A stretch of DNA of 64,000 bases from Nocardioides kongjuensis (GCF_013409625.1 NZ_JACCBF010000001.1:3971001-4035000); one strand, 5' to 3'. Counted from the stretch's first letter, positions 50,122-59,532 are shown. Notes: generated from the letters alone by a model not told the origin. Program-made: numbers and translations.

Positions 50122-50936
50122 GCCTCCTCGACTCCACCACCCGGACCGCGGTCCCGGCGCTGAGCGCCCAGGGCGTGACCTGCGCGATCGGACGCAGGAC
50201 CGTGCTGTCCGACGTCGACCTCTCCGTCGTACCGGGCGAGGTGCTCGGGCTGATCGGGGCCAACGGGACCGGCAAGTCCACGCTGCTGCGGACCCTGGCC
50301 GGCGTCCGGTCACCCGCGGCCGGTGAGGTGCGGGTGGGCGATCGTCCGCTGGCGGGCCTGCGGCCCCAGGAGCGGGCGCGCCGGATCGGGTACGTCGCGC
50401 AGGAGGAGGCGGCACCGTCCGACCTGCTGGTCGCCGAGCTGGTCGCGCTCGGCCGGGTGCCCCACCGCGGCGCCTGGGGCGGGCTCGGCGAGGACGACCG
50501 GGCCGCCGTACGGCGTGCCCTGCGGCTCGTCGACCTCGAGTACGCCGCCGCCCAGCCGCTGGACCGGCTCTCCGGTGGCGAGCGCCGCCGGGCGGTGCTG
50601 GCCCGGGGCCTGGCGCAGGAGGCGCCGCTGCTGCTCCTCGACGAGCCGACCAACCACCTCGACATCGGGCACCGGCTGGCGCTGATGCGGCTGATCCGCG
50701 GCCTGGGCCGCACCGTCGTGCTCGCCCTGCACGACCTCGACCTCGCCGCCACCTTCTGCGACCGGATCGCGGTGCTCCACGACGGCCGGCTGGTCGCGGT
50801 GGGCGAGCCCGACGCCGTCCTCACCCCGGCCGTGCTCCACGACGCGTTCGGCGTCCTGGCGACCCGGGTCACCCACCCCCTCACCGGCCGGACGCACCTG
50901 CTGTTCAGCCACGACGAAAGCGAGACCCACCCGTGA
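50118..50936 (+). CDS. btuD: ABC transporter ATP-binding protein, cobalamin-type (BtuD-like)
   Basis: A 272-residue ATPase. Walker A GANGTGKSTLL, Q-loop VAQEEAAPSDLLVAELVALGRVPH, signature LSGGERRRAVLARGL, Walker B LLLDEPTNHLD, H-loop LALHDLDLAATFCD. The GRxPH segment after the Q-loop is typical of iron-siderophore and B12 importers. Start GTG overlaps the btuC stop and its own stop overlaps the next start, so the three genes are tightly coupled. Confidence 0.93.
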   Translation: MSLLDSTTRTAVPALSAQGVTCAIGRRTVLSDVDLSVVPGEVLGLIGANGTGKSTLLRTLAGVRSPAAGEVRVGDRPLAGLRPQERARRIGYVAQEEAAPSDLLVAELVALGRVPHRGAWGGLGEDDRAAVRRALRLVDLEYAAAQPLDRLSGGERRRAVLARGLAQEAPLLLLDEPTNHLDIGHRLALMRLIRGLGRTVVLALHDLDLAATFCDRIAVLHDGRLVAVGEPDAVLTPAVLHDAFGVLATRVTHPLTGRTHLLFSHDESETHP

Positions 50937-51940
50937 ACCTGCGCTCGTACGGCGTCCTCGCCACCGCGGCCGTCCTCGCCCTCAGCGGCTGCTCGGCCGG
51001 GGCCGACGGACCCGACGAGTCGGCGGCGCGGGGCTCGGTCTCGATCACGAACTGCGGCCGGCAGACCGAGTTCCCCACCCCGGCCCGGCGGATGTTCGTC
51101 AACGACTCGAACCTGATCTCCATGGTCCTCGCGCTCGGCGCCGAGGACCAGGTCGCGGCGGTGTCCAGCATCGGTCGCGACGAGGAGGTGCTGGCCGAGC
51201 ACTACGGCGACGCGGTCGCGGGGCTGAACCAGGTCTCCGACGACTACCCGAGCCTCGAGACCGTCGTCGCCGCCCGGCCCGACGTGATGGTCGCCGGCTG
51301 GAGCTACGGGTACGACGAGACGAAGCAGCTCACCCCCGACAGCCTCGCCGAACGCGACGTCGCGGCGTACGTGCTCACGGAGTCCTGCCGCCAGGCCGGC
51401 AGCAGCGCCCGCGGCATCGTCGAGCCGTGGACCGCGCTGCGCGAGGACCTCACGAACCTCGGCGCGATCACCGGACACGAGGACCGTGCCACCCAGGTGG
51501 TGGCCGACGTCGACCAGCGCCTCGCAGCCCTCGCCGAGGCCCCGCAGGCGCAGGAGCCGCCCGTGGTCTTCGTCTTCGACAGCGGCGAGAAGGCCGTCTA
51601 CACCTCCGGCGCCTACGGCGCGCCGCAGGCGATCATCGAGTCCGGCGGCGGCGTCAACGCGATGGCCGAGACGTCGGACACCTGGACCGAGGTCTCCTGG
51701 GAGAAGCTCGCGACCTCCCAGCCGGATGCGTTCGCCTTCGTCGACTACCCCGGCCAGACCTTCGAGCAGAAGGTCGCCGTGCTGCGGGCCAACCCCGCCA
51801 CGAGGGACCTGCCCGCCGTGAAGGAGGGCCGTTTCCTCAACCTGCCCTACGCGCTGTGGACCAGTGGGCCGCTGAACGTCGAGGCTGCGGAGGAGGTGCG
51901 CTCCGCGCTGGAGGGCTGGGGGCTGGTCCCGGTCTCGTAG
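50933..51940 (+). CDS. btuF: ABC transporter substrate-binding lipoprotein, cobalamin-type (BtuF-like)
   Basis: A 335-residue lipoprotein of the FepB/BtuF (TroA-like) fold. Signal peptide ends with lipobox LALSGC (Cys about residue 19). Mature landmarks: RMFVNDSNLISMVLALGAEDQVAAVSS, then LETVVAARPDVMVAGWSYG (the family's LExIxxLxPDLV-type strand). The conserved two-lobe layout with a long backbone helix is present (VVADVDQRLAALAEA). It delivers the ligand to BtuCD. Cargo inferred from the riboswitch. It starts at GTG 50933. Confidence 0.9.
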   Translation: MNLRSYGVLATAAVLALSGCSAGADGPDESAARGSVSITNCGRQTEFPTPARRMFVNDSNLISMVLALGAEDQVAAVSSIGRDEEVLAEHYGDAVAGLNQVSDDYPSLETVVAARPDVMVAGWSYGYDETKQLTPDSLAERDVAAYVLTESCRQAGSSARGIVEPWTALREDLTNLGAITGHEDRATQVVADVDQRLAALAEAPQAQEPPVVFVFDSGEKAVYTSGAYGAPQAIIESGGGVNAMAETSDTWTEVSWEKLATSQPDAFAFVDYPGQTFEQKVAVLRANPATRDLPAVKEGRFLNLPYALWTSGPLNVEAAEEVRSALEGWGLVPVS

Positions 51941-51984
51941 GGCCCCGGGCCCGTCCGCCCTGCGCCTGTGGGACATTTGCTGCC

Positions 51985-53370
51985 ATGTCCGGCGCGCGGC
52001 CCGAGCCGCCCCACCCGACCGGCGGAGACGTCATCCCGTTGCGGGAGGCGACCCGGGCGTGGTTCCAGATCTCGCTGCAGACCTTCGGCGGGCCCGCCGG
52101 CCAGATCGCTGTCATGCAGCACAAGCTGGTCGACGAGAAGCGCTGGATCGGGCAGAAGCGCTTCCTGCACGCACTGAACTTCTGCATGCTGCTGCCCGGC
52201 CCGGAGGCCCAGCAGCTGGCGATCTACACCGGCTGGCTGCTCAACGGGATCCGCGGCGGCCTGATCGCAGGCGGCCTGTTCGTCCTCCCGGGGATGCTCG
52301 CGCTGCTCGCGCTGTCGGGCGTCTACGTCGGCTACGGCGAGACCGACCTCGTCACCGCTCTGTTCGCCGGGGTCGCGCCGGCAGTGATCGCGGTCGTCGT
52401 CCAGGCGGTGCAGCGTGTCGGGAAGCGGGCCCTGCACCACCCCGCCCTGGTCGCCCTCGCGGTCGCGTCCTTCGTCGCCCTCACCTTCTTGGCCGTGCCC
52501 TTCCCCGTCGTGGTCTTCGCGTCCGGGCTCCTCGGCTGGCTGCTCAGCCTGCGCCTGCCCGCCCTGCGTGAACCCCGGCCCCACGGGAGCGACGAGGGTC
52601 CCGAGCCGCTGATCAGCGACGACGCCCTGCACCACGAGCTGCCGACGGTCCGCCGCTCCGGCACGGTCCTGCTGCTCGGGGCCGTGCTGTGGTTCGCCCC
52701 GGTGGCCGCGTTCGCCGTCCTGGCCGGCACGACCGGCACCCCCGTCTTCGTCGACCAGGGACTGTTCTTCTCCGGCGCCGCGGTCGTCACCTTCGGCGGT
52801 GCCTACGCCGTGCTGTCGTACGTCGCCCAGCAGGCCGTCGGCGTCTACCACTGGCTGGCCCCCGGCGAGATGGTCCGCGGCCTCGCGCTCGCCGAGACCA
52901 CTCCCGGGCCGCTGATCATGGTGGTGCAGTTCGTCGCCTTCGTCGGCGCCTACCGCCACCCGGGTTCGCTCGAGCCGTGGGTGGCGGCCGTCCTGGCGTC
53001 GCTGCTCGTCACCTGGGTGACCTTCGTGCCGTGCTTCCTGTTCGTGCTGCTCGGTGCGCCGTACGTCGAGCGGCTGCGCGACAACCGCGGCCTCGGTGCC
53101 GCCCTGACCGGCATCACCGCAGCCGTGGTCGGCGTGATCGCGAACCTCGCGGTCTTCTTCGCGCTGCACACCCTGTTCGACCGCCACCGCACCCTCGACG
53201 CAGGCTGGGTGCACGTCGACGTCCCCGTGCTCGGGTCGTGGGACCCGGTCGCCTTCGCGATCACCGCCGTCGCGCTGGTCGTGATGCTCCGGCACGGCTG
53301 GAGCCCCCTGCGGACGCTGGGCCTGTGTGCGGCGCTCGGAGTCGGGATCTTCGTGGTGGGGCTGGTCTGA
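51985..53370 (+). CDS. chrA: Chromate transporter ChrA (two-domain)
   Basis: A 461-residue membrane protein with two CHR domains. First: FQISLQTFGGPAGQIAVMQHKLVDEKRWI, followed by FCMLLPGPEAQQLAIYTGWL. Second: FVDQGLFFSGAAVVTFGGAYAVLSYVAQQAV and MVRGLALAETTPGPLIMVVQFVAF. Both repeats hold the conserved FGG and PGP motifs. It expels chromate, energised by the membrane potential, and could also move sulfate. A large hairpin starts at the base after the stop. The gene is not obviously part of the btu operon (44-base gap, no riboswitch link shown). Confidence 0.92.
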   Translation: MSGARPEPPHPTGGDVIPLREATRAWFQISLQTFGGPAGQIAVMQHKLVDEKRWIGQKRFLHALNFCMLLPGPEAQQLAIYTGWLLNGIRGGLIAGGLFVLPGMLALLALSGVYVGYGETDLVTALFAGVAPAVIAVVVQAVQRVGKRALHHPALVALAVASFVALTFLAVPFPVVVFASGLLGWLLSLRLPALREPRPHGSDEGPEPLISDDALHHELPTVRRSGTVLLLGAVLWFAPVAAFAVLAGTTGTPVFVDQGLFFSGAAVVTFGGAYAVLSYVAQQAVGVYHWLAPGEMVRGLALAETTPGPLIMVVQFVAFVGAYRHPGSLEPWVAAVLASLLVTWVTFVPCFLFVLLGAPYVERLRDNRGLGAALTGITAAVVGVIANLAVFFALHTLFDRHRTLDAGWVHVDVPVLGSWDPVAFAITAVALVVMLRHGWSPLRTLGLCAALGVGIFVVGLV

Positions 53371-53435
53371 GCGTCGCACCTGACGAATGGGCTGCAGATC
53401 CAGGCCCTTCACAGCCCGTTCGTCAGGTGCGACGC
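53371..53435. repeat. Inverted repeat, copy B of a two-copy family
   Basis: Arms of 24 bases (53371-53394 and 53412-53435; one G-T wobble) with a 17-base loop, beginning at the base after the chrA stop. It shares GCACCTGACGAATGGGC with the repeat at 28858-28914. Placed between convergent genes; probably a bidirectional terminator. Confidence 0.75.
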
Positions 53436-53521
53436 CGGGAGGCGACCAGGTCGGCCAGGGCCGCCACCGCGCAGCGCAGCGCACACGCGGCGGCGACCCG
53501 GACGACGTCGCGAGCGGTCAC
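53423..53521 (-). CDS. Possible small ORF coupled to the MFS gene
   Basis: A 32-residue frame starting at a GTG that overlaps the MFS stop (GTGA). It reads TARDVVRVAAACALRCAVAALADLV then RRR. It would be a short amphipathic helix. The stop lies inside the 53371-53435 hairpin. Coding is weakly supported, only by the overlap. Confidence 0.2.
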   Translation of the reverse strand: MTARDVVRVAAACALRCAVAALADLVASRRRT

Positions 53522-54930
53522 GAGGACCGGCCCCGCAGCAGCACGGCCGAGGCGAGCGCCCCCACGGCGGCCACGACCGCGGCACCGACGAACGCCGCGG
53601 AGTAGCCCTCCGTCAACGCGCCGACGTCGCCCAGCCGGTCGGCGCCGGCTCCCGCTGCGATCGCGGTCATGACGGCCAGGCCGAGGGCCGAGCCGATCTG
53701 GTAGCTGGTGTTGACGATGCCCGAGGCCAGGCCGCCCTCCTCCGGCGGCGCGGCGGAGATCGCCGTGCCGAGGGTGGGGATGAAGGCGAGCGACATGCCG
53801 AGGGCGGCGACCAGCGAGGCGGGCAGCACGTCCACCGCGTAGCTGCCGTCCGCGTCGATCATCGCCAGCCAGGCCATGCCCGCGGCAAGCAGCACCAGCC
53901 CCGTGACGGTCGCGGTCCGCACGCCGAGCAGGGCGAGGACGCGCGGGGCGAGCACGACCATGCCGACCATGATCAGCAGCGTCATCGGCAGCAGCGCGGC
54001 ACCGCTGGGGAACGCGGTGAAGCCGAGCACCTGCTGCAGGTAGAGGTTCAGGAAGAACCACATCGGGATCCACGCGGCACCCAGCAGGAGCTGGGCGAGG
54101 TTGGCGGCGGCCAGGTCCGGCGCGCGGAGGATGCCGAGGCGCACCAGCGGGTCGCGGCCGCGGGCCTGCTGGGCGACGAAGACCGCGACGAGCAGGACGC
54201 CTGCGCCGAGCACCCACCAGGTGCGGGCGGCGCCCCAGCCGACCTCCGGGGCCTGGACCACGGCGTACACGAGGGCGGCGAGACCGGCGGTCACCGTCAC
54301 CGCACCGACGACATCGACCCGCCGCGACGTCCCCGAACGACCCGCGGGCATCGAGGACGGGACGAGGGCGAGGACCAGCAGCGCGACCGGGATGTTGATC
54401 GCGAACACCCACGGCCAGCTGAGGTACTCGGTGATCACACCGCCGAGGAAGACACCGGCGGTGCCGCCGGCGGGCGCGGCCGCGCCGTACAGGGCCAGCG
54501 CCCTGGTGAGCTCGCGCGGGTTGCCGCCGAACAGCATCATCAGCAGGGTCAGCGCGGAGGGCGCGACGAGGGCCGCCCCTGCGCCCTGGACCGCGCGGCC
54601 GGCGAGCTCGACCTCGACGTTGCCCGCGACCGCCGCCACGAGCGAGCCGGCGGCGAGGACGACCCAGCCGGCGGCGAAGACGGTGCGCGCGCCGAGGACG
54701 TCGGACACCTTGCCGCCGAGCAGCAGCAGGCCGCCGAACGCGACGACGTAGGCGTTGAAGACCCAGGACAGGTTCTCCGGCGTGAAGCCGAGGTCACGCT
54801 GCATCTCGGGCAGGGCCACGCCGATGATCGACGTGTCCATGATGACCATGAACTGGGCGGCGGCGATGACCGCGAGCCCGAGCCAGCGCCGGTTCCGGCG
54901 GCCGGCCTCCGGTGGGGTGAGGACTGACAT
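53518..54930 (-). CDS. MFS transporter (DHA2-type, 14 helices)
   Basis: A 470-residue drug:H+ antiporter-type protein. The DHA2 hallmark opens the sequence: LGLAVIAAAQFMVIMDTSIIGVALPEMQRDLG. Others: WVFNAYVVAFGGLLLLGGKVSDVLGARTVF (motif A), LAGRAVQGAGAALVAPSAL (motif C region), and GGLASGIVNTSYQIGSALG. About 14 helices. The start ATG 54930 follows AAGGAGATCG. The divergent neighbour is csoR, and two CsoR-type operators lie in the 134-base gap, so this exporter is probably copper-inducible. Substrate unknown. Confidence 0.9.
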   Translation of the reverse strand: MSVLTPPEAGRRNRRWLGLAVIAAAQFMVIMDTSIIGVALPEMQRDLGFTPENLSWVFNAYVVAFGGLLLLGGKVSDVLGARTVFAAGWVVLAAGSLVAAVAGNVEVELAGRAVQGAGAALVAPSALTLLMMLFGGNPRELTRALALYGAAAPAGGTAGVFLGGVITEYLSWPWVFAINIPVALLVLALVPSSMPAGRSGTSRRVDVVGAVTVTAGLAALVYAVVQAPEVGWGAARTWWVLGAGVLLVAVFVAQQARGRDPLVRLGILRAPDLAAANLAQLLLGAAWIPMWFFLNLYLQQVLGFTAFPSGAALLPMTLLIMVGMVVLAPRVLALLGVRTATVTGLVLLAAGMAWLAMIDADGSYAVDVLPASLVAALGMSLAFIPTLGTAISAAPPEEGGLASGIVNTSYQIGSALGLAVMTAIAAGAGADRLGDVGALTEGYSAAFVGAAVVAAVGALASAVLLRGRSS

Positions 54931-54953
54931 CTCGATCTCCTTCTTGACGGATG

Positions 54954-54972
54954 GGTACCCTAGGGGGGTACC
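54954..54972. promoter_or_regulatory. CsoR-type operator 1 (MFS side)
   Basis: GTACC-CTAGGGG-GGTAC: inverted TACC/GGTA halves around a seven-base G-rich spacer. It lies 24 bases upstream of the MFS start. Same layout as operator 2. Confidence 0.65.
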
Positions 54973-55002
54973 GTACTGAACGGATCGGGACGCTACCACG
55001 GA

Positions 55003-55019
55003 ATACCACAGGGGGGTAT
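55003..55019. promoter_or_regulatory. CsoR-type operator 2 (csoR side)
   Basis: ATACC-ACAGGGG-GGTAT: same half-site arrangement and spacer length as operator 1. It lies 46 bases before the csoR start. The G-tract flanked by TACC/GGTA matches known CsoR operators. Confidence 0.7.
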
Positions 55020-55064
55020 CCTGTTCGGGCAGGTCGATTCCCAGCACACGAAGGACAGAGGGCC

Positions 55065-55382
55065 ATGGCACACAGCGACACCGGCGCGGAGCACCAGCAC
55101 AGCTACATCGCCAACCGCACCAAGGACGACTACCTCAAGCGGCTGCGCCGCATCGAGGGCCAGGCGCGGGGTCTGCAGCGGATGGTGGAGGAGGAGCAGT
55201 ACTGCATCGACATCCTCACCCAGGTCTCCGCCATGACGAAGGCCCTCCAGTCCGTCGCCCTCGGCCTGCTCGACGAGCACATGGCGCACTGCGTCGTGAA
55301 CGCCGCCAGGGAAGGGGGCGAGGAGGCCGACATCAAGCTCAAGGAGGCCTCCGACGCCATCGCCCGCCTGGTCCGTTCCTGA
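55065..55382 (+). CDS. csoR: Copper-sensing transcriptional repressor CsoR
   Basis: A 105-residue helical repressor. The copper ligands are Cys in EEEQYCIDILTQVSAMTKAL and the His/Cys pair in LGLLDEHMAHCVVNAA, i.e. the C-H-C set of CsoR. The N-terminal DNA-binding helix is KDDYLKRLRRIEGQARGLQRMV. CsoR releases DNA when it binds Cu(I). Two operators lie upstream. It begins the operon with copZ, the secreted protein and copA. A short His-containing N-terminal extension (HSDTGAEHQHSY) precedes the core. Confidence 0.94.
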   Translation: MAHSDTGAEHQHSYIANRTKDDYLKRLRRIEGQARGLQRMVEEEQYCIDILTQVSAMTKALQSVALGLLDEHMAHCVVNAAREGGEEADIKLKEASDAIARLVRS

Positions 55383-55427
55383 CGCGTCCCGATCCGACTC
55401 CACCCCATCCAGCGAGAGGAATCTCCG

Positions 55428-55634
55428 ATGAGCACCACCCAGACCTTCACCGTCACCGGCATGACCTGCGGCCACTGCGTCGCCTCCGTCACCGAGGAGG
55501 TGCAGGAGATCTCCGGCGTCCAGGACGTCGCGGTCGACCTGCCCACCGGTGCGGTCACGATCACCAGCGCCGCCCCCCTCGACGAGTCCGCCGTGAAGGC
55601 CGCCGTCGAGGAGGCCGGCTACCAGCTCGCATGA
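55428..55634 (+). CDS. copZ: Copper chaperone CopZ (heavy-metal-associated domain)
   Basis: A 68-residue single HMA domain. The metal loop is VTGMTCGHCVASV (MxCxxC) and the fold ends with AVEEAGYQL. It carries Cu(I) to the CopA ATPase and possibly to CsoR. A strong ribosome-binding site (GAGAGGA) precedes ATG 55428. Its stop overlaps the ATG of the following gene (ATGA). Confidence 0.93.
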   Translation: MSTTQTFTVTGMTCGHCVASVTEEVQEISGVQDVAVDLPTGAVTITSAAPLDESAVKAAVEEAGYQLA

Positions 55635-56566
55635 ACACCCCGACGCGGCTGGCGGGCTTCGGTGCCGTCGCCGCGGCCGTGTTCGGCATCGCGCTCCTCG
55701 CCGGCCGGGCCATCGGCCCGGTCGAGGTGGAGAAGCCGGGCCACGACACGCACGCGGGCGACGCCACCGGGGGCCACGCCGAGCACCAGCAGGACGCCGG
55801 GACGACGACCGAGATCCCAGGAGGACTCATGACGTCGCAGGACGGCTACACCCTCACCCTCGACCACGCGCAGGCTGCCGCCGGCGCCGCGGTCCCGGTG
55901 AGCTTCACCATCACCGGACCCGACGGCGCACCCGTGACGTCGTACGACGTCCAGCACGACAAGCGGCTCCACCTCATCGCCGTACGACGCGACTTCAGCG
56001 GGTTCCAGCACGTCCACCCCACGCTCGACGGCGGCACCTGGTCGACCGACCTCGCGCTGACGCCCGGGACGTGGCGGCTGTTCGCCGACTTCAAAGCCAC
56101 CGGCGGCGAGGCACTCACCCTCGGCACCGACCTCGCGGTCGACGGCGCGTTCGAGGCGGCAACGCCGGCCCAGGAGAACCGCACCGCCACGGTCGACGGC
56201 TACCGGGTCACCCTCGACGGCGACCTGTCCGCCGGCGCCGACGCGAGGCTCACGCTGAGCGTCAGCAAGGACGGCAAGCCGGTCACCGATCTGCAGCCCT
56301 ACCTCGGCGCCTACGGCCACCTGGTCGCGCTGCGCAGCGGCGACCTCGCCTACCTCCACGTCCACCCCGACGGCGAGCCCGGCGACGGTACGACGCAGCC
56401 CGGGCCGGACGTCGTGTTCCACACCGCCGTCCCCAGCGCCGGCACCTACCACCTCTACCTCGACTTCCAGCACGACGGCGTCGTGCGCACCGCGGCGTTC
56501 ACCGTGACCGCCGGGGACACCGGGGACGAGGAGAAGCACGGAGGCAGCGGTGAGCACGGACACTGA
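55631..56566 (+). CDS. Membrane-anchored duplicated HVHP-motif protein of the copper operon
   Basis: A 311-residue protein with an N-terminal membrane or signal helix ([22 protein letters not shown]) and a His-rich linker ([18 protein letters not shown]). The extracytoplasmic part contains two copies of a domain. Each has HL[IV]A[VL]R and, 13 residues after that His, HVHP (127-130 and 243-246), and ends with a strand such as TWRLFADF or TYHLYLDF. The period is 116 residues. The C-terminal tail is also His-rich ([10 protein letters not shown]). Copper binding outside the membrane is inferred from composition and operon. No assigned family. Confidence 0.75.
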   Translation: MNTPTRLAGFGAVAAAVFGIALLAGRAIGPVEVEKPGHDTHAGDATGGHAEHQQDAGTTTEIPGGLMTSQDGYTLTLDHAQAAAGAAVPVSFTITGPDGAPVTSYDVQHDKRLHLIAVRRDFSGFQHVHPTLDGGTWSTDLALTPGTWRLFADFKATGGEALTLGTDLAVDGAFEAATPAQENRTATVDGYRVTLDGDLSAGADARLTLSVSKDGKPVTDLQPYLGAYGHLVALRSGDLAYLHVHPDGEPGDGTTQPGPDVVFHTAVPSAGTYHLYLDFQHDGVVRTAAFTVTAGDTGDEEKHGGSGEHGH

Positions 56567-58808
56567 CCACCAGGTCGAGCTCGCGCTGACCGGGATGACC
56601 TGCGCGTCGTGCGCCAACCGGATCGAGCGCAAGCTCAACAAGCTCGAGGGCGTCACCGCGACGGTCAACTACGCGACCGAGAAGGCGAAGGTGACCTACG
56701 CCGACGGCGTCTCCACCGACGACCTGGTCGCCGCCGTCGAGGCCGCCGGCTACGGCGCCTCGCTGCCGAGGCCGCCGGCCGCAGAGGGACAGGAGCCCGC
56801 AGCACAGGCGGATCCGGTCGCGACCCTGCGGCAGCGGCTGGTCGTCTCGGCGCTGCTGACGGTGCCGGTGGTCGCGATGGCGATGGTGCCGGCCCTGCAG
56901 GTCGACAACTGGCAGTGGCTCTCGCTGACGCTGGCCGCGCCGGTGGTGGTGTGGGGCGCGTACCCGTTCCACAAGGCGGCCTGGACCAACCTGCGCCACG
57001 GCACCTCCACCATGGACACGCTGATCTCGCTCGGCACGCTCGCCGCGCTGGGCTGGTCGCTGTACGCGCTGTTCTGGGGCACCGCCGGCACGACCGGGAT
57101 GAAGCACCCGTTCGAGCTGACCATCGAGCGCAGCGACGGCAGCGGCAACATCTACCTCGAGGCCGCCGCCGGCGTGACGACGTTCATCCTGGCCGGGCGC
57201 TACTTCGAGCAGCGCTCGAAGCGGCGGGCCGGCGCGGCCCTCAAGGCGCTGCTCGAGCTCGGCGCCAAGGAGGTCGCCGTCCTCGGACCCGACGACGTCG
57301 AGGTCCGCGTCCCGGTGGGCGAGCTGAAGGTGGGCGACCGGTTCGTCGTGCGCCCGGGCGAGAAGATCGCCACCGACGGCGTGGTCGAGCGCGGCAGCTC
57401 CGCGGTCGACGCCTCGATGCTGACCGGCGAGTCCGTGCCGGTCGAGGTCGGGGAGGGCGACGCGGTCGTCGGCGCGACGGTCAACGCGGGCGGCCGGCTG
57501 GTCGTCCGGGCGACCAGGGTCGGCGCGGACACCCAGCTCGCGCAGATGGCGCGGCTGGTCGAGGACGCCCAGAACGGCAAGGCCCAGGTGCAGCGCCTGG
57601 CCGACCGGATCTCCGGGATCTTCGTCCCCGTCGTCATCCTGCTCGCGGCCGGCACCCTCGGGTTCTGGCTGGGCACGGGCAACGGTCTCGCCGCGGCGTT
57701 CACGGCGGCGGTCGCGGTCCTCATCATCGCCTGCCCGTGCGCCCTCGGCCTGGCCACCCCGACCGCCCTCATGGTCGGCACCGGCCGCGGTGCCCAGCTC
57801 GGCATCCTGATCAAGGGGCCCGAGGTGCTCGAGTCCACCCGCGCGGTCGACACGGTCGTCCTCGACAAGACCGGCACGGTCACGACCGGGCGGATGACGC
57901 TGCGCGACGTGGTCGCCGACGACGGCGAGGACGCCGCCGAGGTGCTGCGGTACGCCGGTGCGCTGGAGGACTCCTCCGAGCACCCGATCGCCCGCGCCAT
58001 CGCCGACGCCGCCCGCGAGGCCGGTCCGCTGCCTGCCATCGAGGACTTCGCGAACGTCGAGGGCCTCGGCGTGCAGGGCGTGCTGCTCGACGGCGACGCA
58101 TCGCACGCGGTGCTCGTCGGCCGGCCCCGCCTGCTGGAGGAGTGGTCGCAGCACCTGTCGCCGTCGCTGGCCGCCGCACTGGCGCAGGCCCAGGACACCG
58201 GCGGCACGGCGGTCGCCGTCGGCTGGGACGGCAGGGCCCGCGGGATCGTCGTGGTCGCCGACGCGGTCAAGCCGACCTCGGCCACGGCCATCGCCCAGCT
58301 GCGGGAGCTGGGCCTGCGGCCGGTGCTGCTCACCGGCGACAACGCCGTGGTGGCCCGGACGGTCGCAGCACAGGTCGGCATCGACGAGGCCGACGTCATC
58401 GCCGACGTCCTGCCCGCCGACAAGGTCGACGTCGTCAAGCGGCTGCAGGACGAGGGAAGCGTGGTGGCCATGGTCGGCGACGGCGTCAACGACGCCGCGG
58501 CGCTCGCCCAGGCCGACCTCGGCCTGGCGATGGGCACCGGCACCGACGTGGCGATCGAGGCCAGCGACCTGACCCTGGTGCGCGGCGACCTGCAGGTCGC
58601 GGTCGACGCGATCCGCCTGTCCCGGCGGACCCTGGCCACGATCAAGGGCAACCTGTTCTGGGCGTTCGCCTACAACGTCGCCGCCCTGCCGCTCGCCGCC
58701 GCCGGCCTGCTCAACCCGATGCTGGCCGGCGCCGCGATGGCGTTCTCGTCGGTGTTCGTGGTGTCCAACAGCCTGCGACTGCGCTCGTTCAAGGCCACGG
58801 CGAGCTGA
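56550..58808 (+). CDS. copA: Copper-translocating P-type ATPase CopA
   Basis: A 752-residue P1B-type ATPase. One N-terminal HMA domain ([13 protein letters not shown]). Membrane part with the Cu-transport motif [16 protein letters not shown] (CPC). Phosphorylation site [12 protein letters not shown] motif region [10 protein letters not shown]. Hinge motifs [12 protein letters not shown] and [17 protein letters not shown]-terminal helices include [16 protein letters not shown], a conserved Cu(I) site context with [17 protein letters not shown]. It exports Cu(I). GTG start 56550 overlaps the previous gene by 17 bases. Confidence 0.96.
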   Translation: MSTDTDHQVELALTGMTCASCANRIERKLNKLEGVTATVNYATEKAKVTYADGVSTDDLVAAVEAAGYGASLPRPPAAEGQEPAAQADPVATLRQRLVVSALLTVPVVAMAMVPALQVDNWQWLSLTLAAPVVVWGAYPFHKAAWTNLRHGTSTMDTLISLGTLAALGWSLYALFWGTAGTTGMKHPFELTIERSDGSGNIYLEAAAGVTTFILAGRYFEQRSKRRAGAALKALLELGAKEVAVLGPDDVEVRVPVGELKVGDRFVVRPGEKIATDGVVERGSSAVDASMLTGESVPVEVGEGDAVVGATVNAGGRLVVRATRVGADTQLAQMARLVEDAQNGKAQVQRLADRISGIFVPVVILLAAGTLGFWLGTGNGLAAAFTAAVAVLIIACPCALGLATPTALMVGTGRGAQLGILIKGPEVLESTRAVDTVVLDKTGTVTTGRMTLRDVVADDGEDAAEVLRYAGALEDSSEHPIARAIADAAREAGPLPAIEDFANVEGLGVQGVLLDGDASHAVLVGRPRLLEEWSQHLSPSLAAALAQAQDTGGTAVAVGWDGRARGIVVVADAVKPTSATAIAQLRELGLRPVLLTGDNAVVARTVAAQVGIDEADVIADVLPADKVDVVKRLQDEGSVVAMVGDGVNDAAALAQADLGLAMGTGTDVAIEASDLTLVRGDLQVAVDAIRLSRRTLATIKGNLFWAFAYNVAALPLAAAGLLNPMLAGAAMAFSSVFVVSNSLRLRSFKATAS

Positions 58809-58869
58809 TCGCGGAACCCGTCAGGAATCGAGAAGCAGCGGCGGCGGGGTCGGCCATAGCGTCAGGGAC

Positions 58870-59532
58870 ATGAACACCAACTCCCTGGACACCATCCTCC
58901 TCGAGGTGGCCGACCCGGCCGCCGCTCGCGACTTCTACGCCCGGGCCTTCGGTCCGGACCTGCCGCTCGACTTCCGGGCCTCCGAGGCCCCGACCGAGGG
59001 ATTCCGCGGCTTCCACGTCTCCCTCACCCTGGCCCAGCCGGCCGACGTCGACAGCTTCGCCGAGACCGCCCTGGCGGCCGGAGCCACCGCGATCAAGCCG
59101 GTCGCGAAGTCCTTCTGGGGCTACGGCGGCGTGCTGCGGGCGCCTGACGGCGCGATCTGGAAGGTCGTCAGCTCGTCGAAGAAGAACAAGGGGCCGGCCA
59201 GCCGCGACATCGAGAGCATCGTGCTCCTCATCGGCTGCGACGACATCACCGCCACCAAGCAGTTCTACGTCGACCGCGGCTTCGAGGTGGCCCGCAGCTT
59301 CGGGCGCAAGTACGTCGAGTTCGAGCCCGGCTCGGGCGCGGTGACCCTCGGCCTGCTGCCCCGCAAGGCGCTGGCCAAGGACGCCGGCGTACCGATCGAG
59401 GGCAGCGGTTCGCACCGCGTGGTCCTCGTGGGAGGCCAGACCGCGGCGAGCGACCCCGACGGCTTCGCGTGGGAGCCGGCCGGCAGTGCCGGGGTCAGCG
59501 GATCGCGAAGCCGAGCCACGACCCGAGGATGA
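58870..59532 (+). CDS. VOC family protein, two-domain glyoxalase-like
   Basis: A 220-residue protein with two VOC halves: LDTILLEVADPAAARDFYARAFG with FRGFHVSLTLAQ, then ESIVLLIGCDDITATKQFYVDRGFEVARSFGRKYVEFE. The first half ends with VLRAPDGAIWKVVSS. Possible small-molecule-binding or dioxygenase-like role. Substrate unknown. It lies 61 bases after copA, but there is no evidence for a copper role. Its last 38 bases overlap the convergent DUF2784 gene. Confidence 0.85.
   Translation: MNTNSLDTILLEVADPAAARDFYARAFGPDLPLDFRASEAPTEGFRGFHVSLTLAQPADVDSFAETALAAGATAIKPVAKSFWGYGGVLRAPDGAIWKVVSSSKKNKGPASRDIESIVLLIGCDDITATKQFYVDRGFEVARSFGRKYVEFEPGSGAVTLGLLPRKALAKDAGVPIEGSGSHRVVLVGGQTAASDPDGFAWEPAGSAGVSGSRSRATTRG

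Noticed and set aside
51985..53370. chrA as fourth member of the riboswitch-controlled operon
   Set aside because: A 44-base gap, a different transport class and no coupling. Co-transcription is possible but not supported by sequence.
28858..53435. The repeated GCACCTGACGAATGGGC hairpins as a CRISPR or attachment site
   Set aside because: There are only two copies 24 kb apart, each a hairpin between convergent genes, without spacers or recombinase genes. A dispersed palindrome or terminator is more likely.
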